Notes: generated by a model not told the origin, from the letters alone. Shown: positions 12,601-23,845, counted from the stretch's first letter. The stretch is 64,000 bases of DNA from Xiphias gladius (GCF_016859285.1 NC_053407.1:21173715-21237714); one strand, 5' to 3'. A program made the numbers and translations.

Positions 12601-15600
12601 TGTTTGGTATATCATTAAGCAACAGCCAATGAATTTGCAGGATTTTAACATGTAGTGGGAAAGACTCCCATGTTTCTGACTTGTGATCGTTCACGTCTTT
12701 GGGCTACTCATAACGGTTGTATGATGGAAGACTTGGTTGTGTGAGGCTTAAAAATACTGTGTTTTCACAAGATAAACGTGGGTTTAAATCGACTTGAAAG
12801 ACGGACTGTGGCTGATGTGAACATTTACACAAAATCCGAAACCGGTTACTTGATATGACATGGATGCAGCATTACAGACCCACCACAGACCTGGAGGAAG
12901 CGCTCCATACGGCAGGAAGAGTGTTCAGGGCCGGCGCCGTCGTAGCCGTGAGGCAGCAGGATCACCATCCCACACTGTAGCAGCCATTTGGCTTCACCTG
13001 GGGACAAAACAGTTTCACATCCGATGTATGAACTTTTAAAAATGTTTATAAAATCTTAAGACAATGTGAGCAATTTTTAACAGCAGACGTATAAGAGTAG
13101 TCAGGAGTTTTACCCCCAGAGATGAAGGTGTCAAAGATGATCTGTGCTCCGTTGAAGAAATCCCCAAACTGAGCTTCCCAGATGGGAAGAAGCTTCGGCT
13201 GTGCGACACTCATACCATATTCAAATCCAAGCACCGCCTCCTCAGACAGTGGGCTGTTACACACCTAAACGCACAAACGAAACCCCACAATATGGCACAT
13301 GAGAGGAAGCAATCTTGTTGTTGAGAAAAGGAGGTCTTACAAATGAACTAATGTGTTAAATATATCATTATTTACTGATGGTTTTGTCTGCTTTATAAGA
13401 GTGTTACCTCCAGTAAACCTGTCTGCTGAGGGCTTATGTGGTTTAGAGGGATGTACATGTCATTGGTGTCTTGACACACCACCATGGCATGTCGTTGACT
13501 AAATGTGCCTCTTCCAACATCCTGCCCGCTGATTCGAATATTAAAGCCTGCAACAACAATGATTTGAAGTCTACGGATTCACTTACTTGACAGCCATAAA
13601 AATTCAATAATTCTTAAATTTGATCTGATTTATTTTCTGCTTGACACTGACCTTGGCAGAGGAGAGAGCCGAAAGCCAGGGCCTCTGCCGTGGACCAGTC
13701 CAGTTTGGTGCCCTCTTCTAACTTTTGCAACCGTGCCTGAGTTCACAAAAGAGGAAAAAAAACAAACAAACCATCATCTAGCTGCAACACAAGACCACCC
13801 AACAGAAATGAAGGAGACAACGGCCGTACCTGAGCATGGGTCTTTCCAAGGTGACTGTGCAGCTGGACTTGCTCGGGGATGTCCACAGATTTTGCTCCTA
13901 CAAACTGCAGCAGAGGAATGGGGACACCCGTGTCCCAGGTGGTGACTCTGGCCTGGGGTTCGACCAGATCCCCCCAGCGGCCCTGCAGGTTGGTGGGTGG
14001 GGGGCTGTACAGCGTCATATTGGCCAGCTTGTCGTTGAGCATGCTGTAGTATTTGGATTTGATCTCGTCACGCTCGGCATAAGTCATCAAACCCTCAGAG
14101 ATCAGCTGGTCTGAGTAGGAGTCGGGGACACTCTTACGGGAGCTGCAATAAAGCAACGACGTGACAATGTTTCATTAACGATGTGAAGAGGTTTCATTAA
14201 CCAGTATTATTTCAAGAACACAATATACACCAGTGACGGAGGGAAGTTAATTAAGTGGGTCTTTTAAGATCTTTTAATTAAGTGTTACTTTATTATATAT
14301 TATACCATTGGATCATTATTATTGGTCATGGGAGATTTAAATTACTGTATAACAATGCATGGGTTTCTAAAATCTTAATCTGCAAAGTAACAACATTTCC
14401 CTTTGAAATGTAGTCGAGTAAAAGTATGAAGAGGGATAAAATTAAAATATCCAAGTAAAGTACAAGTAGCTCAGAACTGTACTAAAGTAGAGTACTCGAG
14501 TAACTGTGCTTAGTTACTTTCCCCCACTGACATACAATAGTTTTTTAATCTACACATGATTCAAAAAGTGTTTCAGAAGGGTACTGAATTTTCTAAACCA
14601 ACTTTCTTGGTTTTACTCTATTTTGGAATTGAATAAAATCTCTAAAGGGAATTTCAAGATGCTCCAAACAATGTTATGTCAGTTTAGATTAAGTTTCCAG
14701 TGGTACTGGTCCTATGGGCTCCACTTTATGGATATTTTAACAACAACACTCAAGTTCCACATCGCCGACATTAATCAGAATGAAAACAAACTGTTGTCTT
14801 TACTTGATCATCTTTGGTCAGTCATCTGTGACGTCTTTCAATATTGGTTGGACAGTGAAAATGACACTCCAGAGAGCAGCAGACTGTTTCGGTATTTTGA
14901 AGGTGACAAAAAAAAAAAAATCTACTGTTTTCCAACTTACTTAATACTGATATTGATACCAATAGAAACACGGTAACAGAAAAGCTTTTCAGGCTGTCTC
15001 TCATCAGCTGCTTGGTAATTTACCAGCTGTATTAGGATACTCCTAGAAAAAGAGATCATACAAATCCTAATCCAACAATTGGCCAAATATCAACAGCGCA
15101 GGGCTGACCAGAGTATCACATTTTAAAAGCAAATATTGACCAATACCTGCTGAAATATCAGTCTTTCTCAATGGTTCCTAACCTACGGGGGGCCTGACCC
15201 CTTGGTTACAGGGTTCCTGGAGAGAGAGATGATTAATGGGGGAGGGGAAAAAAAAAAAAATCTGTTACACAAATTTTTTTTAATTCTTTGGACTTTTCTC
15301 TCATCCTGGCTGTTTCTGTGAAATACTGGATAATTTTACCTATGTGGGCCTCAGTTATTTAGATGAAACCTAAATAGAGGAACTCACTCTTTGGTGGAAC
15401 TGATAACAACTCATAGACATCTGAACGATAACAAGTTACTGCTTTTGTTGTAAGGGGCCACAAGCCAAAAAGGTTGGGAACTGCTGGTTTCTTCTCAATC
15501 CACCTTTTTTCAGAAGTTTCCCAATCTTCTTACTAATCCTGAAAAATAAATGCTGCTCTAACTTTTGAAGTGATGGGGAAAATGTGTAATGACACGGAGT

Positions 15601-18600
15601 AAACAAGGAAAAATTGAACTGACCGGATGATCTTGTACATGGCTGGGTTGGTGAAGAAAGGCTCATCCAGCTCATTGTGGCCCCACTGACGGTAGCAGAT
15701 CAAATCCAGGATTACATCTTTCCTGAAACGCCGCTGGTACTCCACAGCCAGCCGAGTGGCCCGCAGCACCTCCTCCGCCGCATCTCCGTTTACGTGGATC
15801 ACAGCACAGTTCACAATCTTCCCTGTGATGCAAATGTTTATGATTGCAAGATGCTCAATGTCTCATTTTCCTACAAACATTAGAATAATTTAAAAGACAT
15901 GTCATAATATTCGATAATCACAGAAGCATTCTATGTAAAGGGGTTTTAATTCATTAATACTGATACTGTCTGTGAGTTTTACTGACCAACATCACTGCAG
16001 TACAAAGAGGATCTCCCTCTCTCCGCTGGAGTGGTGTAACCCACTTGGTTGTTCACAATGAGGTGGATGCTCCCACCGACTCTGTAGTGAGGGAGGTTTG
16101 AGAGGGTCAAAGTTTCTGGAACGATCCCTTGACCAGTGAAAGAGCCATCACCATGGACCTGTGGAGAAGAGAACAACAGAGAAGTTTTAGTAACTCTTAA
16201 TTATGCACCAAGTTTGATAACGATGTATTTAACAACTCCCTTCTTGACATTATCCTCCCATCGCTTTACAGTCGTACAATTTAAGCCATTCGACCATGCC
16301 GAACAGAGAATGTAAACTCCTCTAATATTGCCATGTGGAGGCTTGTTATCATCTACCACCCCCAGGGATGAACCCTGGATCAGCACTGGAAAGAAAAAAA
16401 GGCTTTCAGCTGACACATCATGTTGGAGGTCCACAACTCATGGCCAAAAGTTACTGTGAGCACACATTTGTTTCTCAACGAACCTGATAGACTTTGGTGC
16501 CGTTTTCGAACTTAAATGATATTTCACAGCTGTTACATCTGATTAGTTTTGTTTAAAATAAGAATATCAGCTTGTTTGCTGTTAAACCTTGGTTAACACG
16601 AGAAGGTGTATACCTCTGCCAAGACTGCACTATCATTAAATTTTGTCCCTTTAATTACAGAAAATGTTTATGGGTTTCCTGGAGGCCTCAAGATGTGACT
16701 ATACAATCCTAACATCCACAGTTTGTTTCCATCCAGGAACTATGGTTGAATTTCTTCCCATATCTCTCTCCCCTCATTTCCTGTGACCTGGTACCTGCAG
16801 ACAGATGACCTGGTCCCCTGGCTGGGCGTTGTCTTCCGGTGAATAGTCCCCTTCTTTCCTGAGCTGCTGCCTGGCTCGGGTTTTGCCCTGGGCCACCGGG
16901 TTGATGGCCTCAAGGTGAGATGGGTTCGGCAGCATGGTCACATGAAGGGGGCGTCTGGCTCCGAAATCCAACTCCACTGAGGAGGTGAGGTGGGAGAGGA
17001 CGTCACCGATGGCAGGCGAGGTGTCAGGGAACTCGCTGAGACCACGCATCTTGCGGAACATGAGCTGGAGAGAAAGAAGATGGAAGAACAGGGTTGTTTG
17101 ATGTTATCTCCCCCTTGTTTATTCTTGGGCTGCCAACCGTGACTTGTTTATGTGTGATTACAATAGTGCAAAATAAACAATCTGATCTTGTCAGGCCATG
17201 GATGATATGAAAGTATACTCTCTGTCTCTTTTAAACGTGGCTGTCGGGACGGTCTAACCTCGGGTGGGAACTTCAGCAGGCCCGTCAGGAGGTTCAGTCG
17301 GCCTCTGTGGGGCATGCCGATGACAATATCAGTGACTCCGCTGTGTGCCGACTGGTGGAAGAGCTCGTAGAAAAAGCCCATCATGCTCTCTGCTCCTTCT
17401 CCTCCGTAACGTTTCACAGTAGCAAACTTGGTGGCCAGGAAGTGGTCAAATTCCTACAGGTCGTGAGAGGAAAAAGCAGAGAAATAGATGGATTAAAAAT
17501 ACGAGACATTACCATATCAAATGTGATAAGATGTGAGCCAAACTATCGGGTGCATTGTTTCACACGGTTTTTATTCTCCTCTTTCTCCTTGGACCCACCT
17601 GAGACTCCAGCATGATCTTGGCCAGCTGCCTCCTCTCCTCAGCGGAGAAACTTTGCCTTTTGAGCTCCTCAAAGCGGTCGGCGAACCACTCCCTCTCCTC
17701 CAGGCTGCTCAGCTGGCTGGTCTCCACGGACAGAGGGCCACAGTAGGCTTCTTCCAGATAGGCCTGAACCTCTTCCAGCGAGGCCTCGGCCTTTCCAAAG
17801 TGCCGCAAACCTACAGAAACACGTGCCATGAGTAATGGTACCACCTACACGTGAGGGGTTTTGAGGAGTGATAGGCAAACAGGGGCGAGCACTGCTGCTG
17901 TGAGGTGAACGGTGGTAGAAAGTAACTATGTACATTAACATTAACATTAACATTACATTAAGTAATGTACTGAAGTACAGTTTGGACATACTTGGGCATT
18001 ACTTGAATATTTCCATTTAATCTTACTTAACACTCCACTACATTTCAGACGGCAATATATTCCTTTTTATTTCACTACATTTATCTGACAGCTATACTTA
18101 TAGTTACTTTGCATATTAAGATTTGACATACAAAAAATACAAGTAGCTTTTATAATTTAAATTACAACAAAGCAGGATTTTTTTCTGTTGAACAAGTACT
18201 TTTGCTTCTGATACTAGTACGTTTTGCTGTATTTTACCTAGGTACAATTTTGATAACAGGACTTTTACTTGTAATGGAGTATTTTTACATCATTGTACTG
18301 CTACTTTATTTCATTCAAGTGTATAAATACTACTTTCACCACTGACAATCAACCAATCATTATCAGTTTATCCTGCAATGTATCTGAAAACTTGAATAAA
18401 CGTAAACGCTCTAGTTACAGAGTAAGCGCATAGAAGGATTATGAGACAGTGGGCACAGACATGTAAAGGGCCCACCACCCCTCCTACACAGGAAACAGAC
18501 ACCCGGACTGAAAGAGATGTAAAACGACATTTGTAGTCATTTTGCAGGTGAACCAGAACCCTCAGATTATCGGACAAACAAAAACAACTCAATTATGTCA

Positions 18601-19686
18601 TGTGTTGTTGTTTTGCATCTCTTTGTGGTCATTGTATGTGTCTGTGCGGTTGTTTTGTGTCCGTGTAGTTGTTTTGTACATCTTTGTTGTCCTTTTTTTT
18701 TCATTTCTGTGGTAGTTTGGAATCTCTTTGTATTTGTTTTGCATCTGTTTGTAGTCGCTTTATGTCTACTTACGGTTGCTTTGTGGTAATTTCGCCTCTA
18801 TTTGTAGTCTTTTCATTGACTTTCCAGTAAGAAATATTAAATGTCACTTCATACAGAGGCTCTGGCCCCAGAGCCCCCTGACTCTCTTGGCATCTGTCCG
18901 GTATGCCCTTCAGTAATCCACATCCATGAGTGCAGGTTACATAATGTTGCATGTATAGGAGAACAGGATTTGGAGAGAACAATATATGGTCATTATCCTA
19001 ACCTCTGAGGCACGTTTTCTGTAGGTTTCCATCCACGGCTGTCATTTACCTGAGGTGTTGAGCTGTCCTCTTATGGTGCCACTCAGCATGTTTATCTCCG
19101 GGACACTGTCCGCAACAGGCTTTTGGGGTAGTAAGGGGTTAATTTTAGCAGCCTTGTGCCCATGTGCTCTGTATGCCTCCACCAGACGCGCAAGACCATG
19201 ATCTGAGCACAAAGCAAAACAACAAGGATGAGCTGCTCCACAACAAATGATACCCTCCGTGTCAGCCACTGGGTGAAAGTGGCCACTTCGACTAACAGCA
19301 ACAACACCCCCCTCTGAATCAACAATGAAACATTTAAATGGGAATTTGATATTCTACACAAGTTTAAAACCGATACTGGAGTAAACATAACATTACAAAC
19401 AAGAATGAAAGCACGTTTCTTAGTCAGTAACATCATTTGATGATTAAAAAGACTCTTCGCCTTCTTCTTAGGTGATGTTACGTTGACCACTTTGTAAATT
19501 AACCCCATACTGACCTTGATTTAGTGCAGCGATGCGGTCGCTCTGCAACTTGTGGTCCTTGTCGATCTGTTTGGGTCGGTATCCGTAAACACCCTTCTCG
19601 GTGTGATAACTGCAGCCGACAACCTGCCGGGCGACACCCGGAGGCAGTCTGCTGAGCGAATTTTTCAGAGCAAGTAGGGCCGACAT
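6580..19686 (-). CDS. dhtkd1: dhtkd1: 2-oxoadipate dehydrogenase E1 component, mitochondrial (17 coding exons)
   Basis: The whole coding sequence is present. Seventeen exons with GT-AG junctions join in one frame to 924 codons (923 residues; human DHTKD1 is 919). The enzyme is the thiamine-diphosphate E1 that decarboxylates 2-oxoadipate and, with DLST and DLD, makes glutaryl-CoA in lysine, hydroxylysine and tryptophan breakdown in the mitochondrial matrix. Residues 1-30 are rich in Ala, Leu, Ser and Arg with no acidic residue before Glu30, as in a mitochondrial presequence. Diagnostic motifs are GMPHRGR at 225-231, the thiamine-diphosphate motif from GDG at 337-339 to NN at 370-371, and [13 protein letters not shown] in exon 7. 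The C-terminal transketolase-like pyrimidine and C domains are intact. I saw no frameshift or stop. OGDH and OGDHL are excluded by exon-by-exon similarity to human DHTKD1 and by the neighbouring genes. Confidence 0.97.
6782..6867 (-). CDS. dhtkd1: dhtkd1 exon 16
   Basis: Encodes residues 862-890, including [15 protein letters not shown] and PRFEKQL, the conserved C-terminal E1 segment. The donor is AAG|GTGAGC and the acceptor is preceded by CCCCCGCAG. Confidence 0.96.
6868..9612 (-). other. dhtkd1: dhtkd1 intron 15 (2.7 kb)
   Basis: The longest dhtkd1 intron. It contains a short inverted-terminal DNA repeat at 7355-7669; the remainder is AT-rich without a gene that I recognise. Open frames here are short and carry no family motifs. 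Confidence 0.8.
7355..7669 (+). repeat. Teleost short DNA repeat with inverted ends (AATCGATTAATCG type), copy 1
   Basis: Starts AGAGCTGAAACAATCGAC and ends near ATAACTGTGTTGGAGCTCT, so the ends are roughly inverted. The internal part has GGTTCCAGCTTCTCATATATG, a CTAGTTTTTGGTCTTCTATGA segment and TTTTCTGACATGTTATAAACC. The same modules occur at 22933-23220, 52376-52690, 53826-54088 and 54089-54366. It is an abundant fish repeat and carries no coding sequence. Confidence 0.65.
9613..9779 (-). CDS. dhtkd1: dhtkd1 exon 15
   Basis: Encodes residues 806-861, including [17 protein letters not shown] and [13 protein letters not shown], matching human VKTLVFCSGKHFYSL and [12 protein letters not shown]. 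Phase is +2 in and +1 out. Confidence 0.96.
10060..10142 (-). CDS. dhtkd1: dhtkd1 exon 14
   Basis: Encodes residues 779-805, [20 protein letters not shown]. It aligns with human [20 protein letters not shown]. The donor reads CAAAG|GTACAT. Confidence 0.95.
10266..10430 (-). CDS. dhtkd1: dhtkd1 exon 13
   Basis: Encodes residues 724-778, [16 protein letters not shown] through [13 protein letters not shown] to [15 protein letters not shown]. The match to human is nearly residue for residue. The donor is TCT|GTGAGC. Confidence 0.97.
10431..12890 (-). other. dhtkd1: dhtkd1 intron 12 (2.5 kb)
   Basis: Separates exons 12 and 13. It contains a foldback repeat cluster (about 11766-12440) and AT-rich sequence on either side. 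No additional exon was recognised. Confidence 0.8.
11766..12440. repeat. Foldback (inverted) repeat in dhtkd1 intron 12
   Basis: The left arm (about 11766-11990) has modules GAACATTAAAA, CTGTTCACACTGGCCATGAA, GGGGACAAAATCCACAG and GAGGCTTTAGCTGCC. The right arm (about 12230-12440) carries the same modules in reverse complement and inverted order. A second shorter inverted copy of the AATCAAGCAGA to TTACAGCC part lies at about 12060-12150. Arms are diverged but alignable, so this is an old hairpin-forming element, probably a non-autonomous DNA transposon. Confidence 0.65.
12891..12997 (-). CDS. dhtkd1: dhtkd1 exon 12
   Basis: Encodes residues 688-723, [20 protein letters not shown] and [16 protein letters not shown]. 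Both segments are close to human (GYDGAGPDHSSCR). Confidence 0.97.
13114..13264 (-). CDS. dhtkd1: dhtkd1 exon 11
   Basis: Encodes residues 638-687, [19 protein letters not shown] and [20 protein letters not shown], in the thiamine-pyrimidine-binding domain typical of the OGDH family. Confidence 0.97.
13408..13547 (-). CDS. dhtkd1: dhtkd1 exon 10
   Basis: Encodes residues 591-637, with [19 protein letters not shown] and [11 protein letters not shown]. The [14 protein letters not shown] block is a hallmark of 2-oxo acid dehydrogenase E1 proteins of the OGDH type. Confidence 0.97.
13652..13736 (-). CDS. dhtkd1: dhtkd1 exon 9
   Basis: Short exon encoding residues 563-590, [20 protein letters not shown] and AFGSLLCQ. 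It aligns with human IKLDWATAEALALGSLLAQ. Confidence 0.95.
13830..14142 (-). CDS. dhtkd1: dhtkd1 exon 8
   Basis: The longest exon, residues 458-562: [20 protein letters not shown] through [13 protein letters not shown] to [20 protein letters not shown]. This is the linker and start of the second half of the E1 fold. Confidence 0.96.
14233..14530 (+). repeat. Teleost non-autonomous DNA repeat, copy 2, in dhtkd1 intron 7
   Basis: Begins CAGTGACGGAGGGAAGTTAA and ends AGTTACTTTCCCCCACTG, so the two ends are inverted repeats of about 18 bp with mismatches. The interior carries GAAATGTAGTCGAGTAAAAG and AAAGTACAAGTAGC. The same family as 1578-1965 and 17907-18345. Confidence 0.65.
15624..15822 (-). 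CDS. dhtkd1: dhtkd1 exon 7
   Basis: Encodes residues 392-457, including [20 protein letters not shown] and [18 protein letters not shown]. The RQWGHNE motif supplies cofactor and active-site contacts in this family. Confidence 0.97.
15987..16158 (-). CDS. dhtkd1: dhtkd1 exon 6 (thiamine diphosphate motif)
   Basis: Encodes residues 335-391. The Mg2+/thiamine-diphosphate motif runs from GDG (337-339) to NN (370-371), with [18 protein letters not shown] between. Human DHTKD1 and OGDH have GDA at the first site. Confidence 0.97.
16795..17064 (-). CDS. dhtkd1: dhtkd1 exon 5
   Basis: Encodes residues 245-334: [51 protein letters not shown] and PGDQVICLQ. Very close to human over its length. Confidence 0.97.
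17259..17453 (-). CDS. dhtkd1: dhtkd1 exon 4
   Basis: Encodes residues 180-244, with [19 protein letters not shown] and [27 protein letters not shown] (225-231) is an E1 signature. Confidence 0.97.
17599..17810 (-). CDS. dhtkd1: dhtkd1 exon 3
   Basis: Encodes residues 109-179, [32 protein letters not shown] and LAKIMLESQ. It aligns with human KDWFAKRFEELQ and KLMLESQ. Confidence 0.95.
17907..18345 (-). repeat. Teleost non-autonomous DNA repeat, copy 3, in dhtkd1 intron 2
   Basis: Ends are CGGTGGTAGAAAGTAACTA and TACTACTTTCACCACTG, inverted with a few mismatches. The interior holds CCACTACATTTCAGACGG and CACTACATTTATCTGACAGC, the reverse complement of the body of copies 1 and 2. It includes a short CATTAA run at 17937-17960. 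Confidence 0.65.
18590..18850. repeat. Degenerate GT-rich minisatellite in dhtkd1 intron 2
   Basis: Successive degenerate units of about 20-24 bp built on TTGTTTTGCATCTCTTTGTGG and TTTGTAGTCGCTTTATGTCTAC. Unit boundaries drift and no spacers are present, so it is a decayed tandem repeat. Confidence 0.6.
19050..19202 (-). CDS. dhtkd1: dhtkd1 exon 2
   Basis: Encodes residues 58-108, [20 protein letters not shown] then INPL and a [17 protein letters not shown] tail. It aligns with human [20 protein letters not shown]. The first codon (GAT) is split across the exon 1-2 junction. Confidence 0.96.
19515..19686 (-). CDS. dhtkd1: dhtkd1 exon 1 with start codon and mitochondrial presequence
   Basis: ATG at 19684-19686 opens the only frame that joins to exon 2. 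The exon encodes [20 protein letters not shown] and continues to DRIAALNQ, ending with a CAAG|GTCAGT donor. The first 20 residues have three basic residues and no acidic ones, as expected of a matrix-targeting presequence. Confidence 0.95.
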
Positions 19687-19800
19687 GTTTTAAAGTGTAA
19701 AGCTTAAATCTTGTACGTGACAGTAGCTAAATAACGACTACGGGACGGCGGCCATACTGCCGAGAGAGAGAGAGAGAGAGTCGTTGTGGGAGGAGACGCC
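19687..19800 (-). promoter_or_regulatory. dhtkd1: dhtkd1 5' UTR and core promoter
   Basis: Immediately upstream of the ATG, with CpG dinucleotides and a GA tract at 19762-19780 (CT on the sense strand). No TATA box is apparent. The exact start site cannot be read from the sequence. Confidence 0.45.
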
Positions 19801-21130
19801 GCATCGGAAGCCTATTGGCTGAAGTACTAAGTACCTGCACCTTAACTCAGGCCAAATTAGGACTTCCGTACTTGGGAGTTCGAAGTGGGCAAGTTCAACT
19901 CAGGAGTACAAACTTCCAGAAGACGGGAGGACTTTTTGGAGTTGGGCAGCATATCGGCAACCCACCTGAAAAAATTATCTCCTGTATCTCCTCATCTCCT
20001 GAAAAACAATATCAAAACTTAACGAAGTGATATATTAAAAGTCCTTTGATGAAAATCGTTCCAGCTTTGAGCCTGTTTCAAAATCTCCGCCGTTGCCGCT
20101 GGTTGGCGCGCAGTGCATTGTGGAGCACTTAGCTGCCCCCTAGTCCACACAAGTAAGCTCCCGATGTACCCTCGACAAAGCGGGCGGAGCGAGAACACTT
20201 CCTAATGTTCGATCTGTAATTGGCTTAGATGTGGAACAGTGCTTGGGCTGTGACTGATGACGTTTCACAAGTCCGCGAGAACACAGGTACAGAGAACGAC
20301 CAAGTGTGTTGCCGCTTCGCCCGCAAGCATGAACGTGAAAGGACAAACGTTGAGGAAGTTGAACCTCAAAATAGGGCTAGGGTTGGGCGTGGCCTGGACT
20401 CTGACTGCTGGAAATGATAATGGACTTTAGTTTGAAGGGGTCGTGGTTTGCAGGGTCTGTGCCCTTCACGAGAAGAACGCATATATATAGGTACGCCATG
20501 TTGGATCGGGCGACTTGCCGTAAATCGACTGTAGTGTAAAAAAATAAAAAAAGATACTTGACACGTGCGCAGCTTGGGGCGGTACAAACCATTGCACAAT
20601 CCAAAAAAAATGCAACTCGACTGACCAATTGTTTTTGGTTAATATGGTATATGGCCGCCATTAATAGCTAAAGTTAGCGATAGCGCCAGCCTGCTATGAC
20701 AACCGAATCTCATCTCAACCTCTCGTTATCATTTAAACTAAATCGCCCATATCCGAGATTATCATCCCTATTGACGTTTTACTCCGAAACCGATTTTTTT
20801 TTTATGGCCAGCTACTCGTTTCGACTGAGTGACTGACATTGTGTAGTCTGACTGTAGCTCGCTGGCTAGCAAAACTTTTCTCACACTTTGGAGGTTCCCC
20901 AGAGAAAAAACAAAAAAGAGTCGAGGAGGCAGTGGGAATTAGCTGTAAAGGGGGGGGGGGGTGTTTCCGCCGCTGAGTCCTCCGTTCCCGGCAGTGATAA
21001 CTTAAAGCCGGAGGGCTCTGACAGGTCAGACTGTCAGGCTTAGAAGATGGAGTTAATATGTCCTCAGTTTCCCGACTCATCTCCAACGAGTAGGTGTCTC
21101 ATTGGGCTGTGAGGATTTCATAGCCAGTAA
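19801..21130. other. Region upstream of dhtkd1, no recognised gene
   Basis: Mixed-composition sequence upstream of dhtkd1 with more CpG than the AT-rich DNA beyond 21.2 kb. A plus-strand stretch at about 20960-21125 ends in AGCCA|GTAAGT, a good splice donor, but the only ATG there (21046) opens a frame of about 21 codons. It could be a non-coding first exon of a divergent transcript or chance. Confidence 0.3.
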
Positions 21131-22932
21131 GTGTCCCACTTTGATGAACGCGTTTTGGTTTGTTTTTTTCCTGAATGTTTAGGAATCCATGATGTGTATT
21201 ACACTATGAGATACTGAAGCCTGTTCAAGTCGATTTGTTTTGGGCCCTGCTCATACTCAGCATCCTGATCAGGACTGACTCTTGCAATATTTGGAGTATA
21301 ATTGCACAATATACGCAATATTATATGTATGTATTTATATATATTTATTTTGTTATGCTATAATTATACTACTTATATTATTATAGATATATTATACAAT
21401 ATTAAATTATAATACTAATATCTAATATTGTTTTATTCTTATATTACTACTGTAATATTAAAATAGTCATATTACATCTTGTGTTTATAGGCTATTAATA
21501 ATATGATATACTGCTGTACTATGCTGTATAATGTTGTACTACTACTACTACATCTTACTTTATAATATATTATTCTTTAATACTATTTATACTGCACTAT
21601 ATTTGTACTATTTTTTTTACCATATCATGTAATTGTGTTCTACTGCTGTAACACCTGAATTTGCCCTCTGGGGATCAGTAGAGGCATATCTTATTTTATC
21701 ACATAAATGTCTTTGTCTGTAATCATCTGTCCTGGGAGTATATCTGTATCTTTTTACTGCTATAAAAATATAGTAAGCAGACTGACTGCCAGTGTCTCAC
21801 TATTTGAATTTTGTTTGCTGATTTTGTCCCATTTTCCTCAGTGATGGTCAGTTATTAGTAGTTAAAGATGCATTATTTATTTATTTATTTATTTATTTTT
21901 TCAATATTGCAAAGTGAATGAGCCGTGATCTGAACTGTAGCATGGGTGAGCTAAAATGATAGGGACGTAGACAGAAAGAAACATTTCCTCAATGTTACAA
22001 ACTTTATGCACATTTCAGATACATTAAATTATATTATATAAGGACGTCTACACAAGTATTAACCAGGGAAAATAAGCCAAATCCTGGCTTGAAAAACGTG
22101 GGATTTTACAAATCCTTGTGAATGATATGAATATGAATGAATTATTTTCCTCTCTTGAGTGTCTGCCAGCGATTATGGCCTAACTATCAAATTCTAAGTA
22201 ACTGGAGACAAAACTTTTTTTTTTGTACTCCACATAGATCATAAACCCTTGAATATAAAAACGACTTATTGAAATCTGTTGAAAAATGCAACCGCTGTAG
22301 TGCTTTTTATATCCAGAGAAACTGCAGCTTCCCCGTTTACTAAAGGGAGGATTTGAATAAATAAGCGGAGAGACATAACGCAGATGCTTCCAAAAAGGCC
22401 CATGTAGCTCACTGAATAATTTGATGAGTGTGAGAATGATGTGAGTCATATAACGTGGCCTTCTCAGTCACCGGATCTCTACACAGCTGAGCATGTTTAT
22501 GAGATTTTGACCCGACCTGTTAGACAGCTCTTTCCACCACCACAACCGCCTTCAAAAGATCAAATGAGAATATATCTTTTAGCAGAATGGTGTTCGTCTG
22601 TCCAGTAGTTTACACTTTGTATTGGTAGATTTAGAATTGTCGAGCTACCCTTGAAATCTACGCCAAGGAGCATTTTAAGCATTCTGGGGGCTCCTGTTGG
22701 CTCAACACCTGACTAAGACAATTTGTGTTTTTATTTTCAGTGCTTATATCTGGGATAAAAAAGTTTCAAAAGAATCAACATGGAATCTGACAGAAGGACA
22801 TTCATCTGTTTAATGGCCAGATTATCCTCCTAAACTGCCCTGGTGCAAAACTTTGGGGTTGGGACCCTATTGACCCCATTATGAATGGCAGTTTCATTAT
22901 TTCTTTGGCACTCAGAAATCAACCAGTGCTCT

Positions 22933-23220
22933 AGAGCTGATATGGCAACGATTTTGATAATTTGATTAATTGTCATTTTTTTAAGCAAAAATGCCAAACA
23001 TTCGCTGGTACCAGCTTCTGAAATATGAATATCTGCTAGTTTCCTGGTTTTCTAAGATCGTAAACTCAAAGGTTTGGGGTTTTTGACTGTTGGTCAGACA
23101 AAAGGAAGGAATTTGAATATGTTAAGTTGGACTTCAAGGAGCAATGATGGGCATATTTCACTATTTTCTGACATTTTATACATTGAGCTATCCATCAGTT
23201 GTAACAGAAAATAATGAGCT
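22933..23220 (+). repeat. Teleost short DNA repeat (AATCGATTAATCG type), copy 2
   Basis: Begins AGAGCTGATATGGCAACGAT and shares GGTACCAGCTTCTGAAATATG, CTGCTAGTTTCCTGGTTTTC and CTATTTTCTGACATTTTATA with the copy at 7355-7669, in the same orientation. Confidence 0.65.
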
Positions 23221-23779
23221 CAATATAAACTAAAACATTGAAAGTCTTAAAACTAGATTTTGAGACAGGGTCCCTCTTCAAGACCAGGTCCACCAGATGG
23301 AGGACGGAGGACTTGCTATAGTCGATATTTTACTTCACTCGTGCACATTTCTATGAAATTTTGCCATTAATCAAATGTTGTAGTCAGAAATAGAGTAGAT
23401 TCCACTTTTTAAAGGAGGAAACAATCTAATAGCTGGTTTGCGTCGTGCTGCTAAAATTTGCCTGTGATGCAAGAGGAGCTTTGTCCCATTTCCTGAGAAA
23501 AGCATCAACTTTTGTTTTGTCAGTATGTATGAACAGCCTGAGTTCACACAGCTGAGACCTGAGCCTCCGTAAATGTCAACTGCAGCTGTGTAAATGCCCC
23601 ATTAACTGCAAGAGCTGAGCAGTGCATGACGGTACAAATCAACATTTTAATACCCGACAACACTGGATTGCAACTAATAAATTACCACTCAATAAAACTA
23701 AATATCACTCTATGATTTATGGAACTCGCCAAAACATCAAATCCAAATCTAAAGCTTATTAATGTGTTCCTGCCCGTCC

Positions 23780-23845
23780 GGACGGTACGCCACTGCAAAG
23801 AGTCGAACCTCGGTGTCGGTGTTCTTAACCGCTCCAGAAACTGCT
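23780..23845 (-). pseudogene. Possible tRNA-derived remnant
   Basis: On the minus strand, TGGAGCGGTTAAGAAC resembles a tRNA D-arm/A box, and GGTTCGACTC at 23800-23809 matches the B-box/T-loop consensus. The spacing is too short for a complete anticodon arm and a full acceptor stem is not visible. At most it is a decayed tRNA or tRNA-derived SINE piece. Confidence 0.2.

Noticed and set aside
18590..18850. Regularly spaced repeats resembling a CRISPR array
   Set aside because: Units are degenerate, vary in length and have no unique spacers between them. The sequence is in a vertebrate intron and is a decayed minisatellite.
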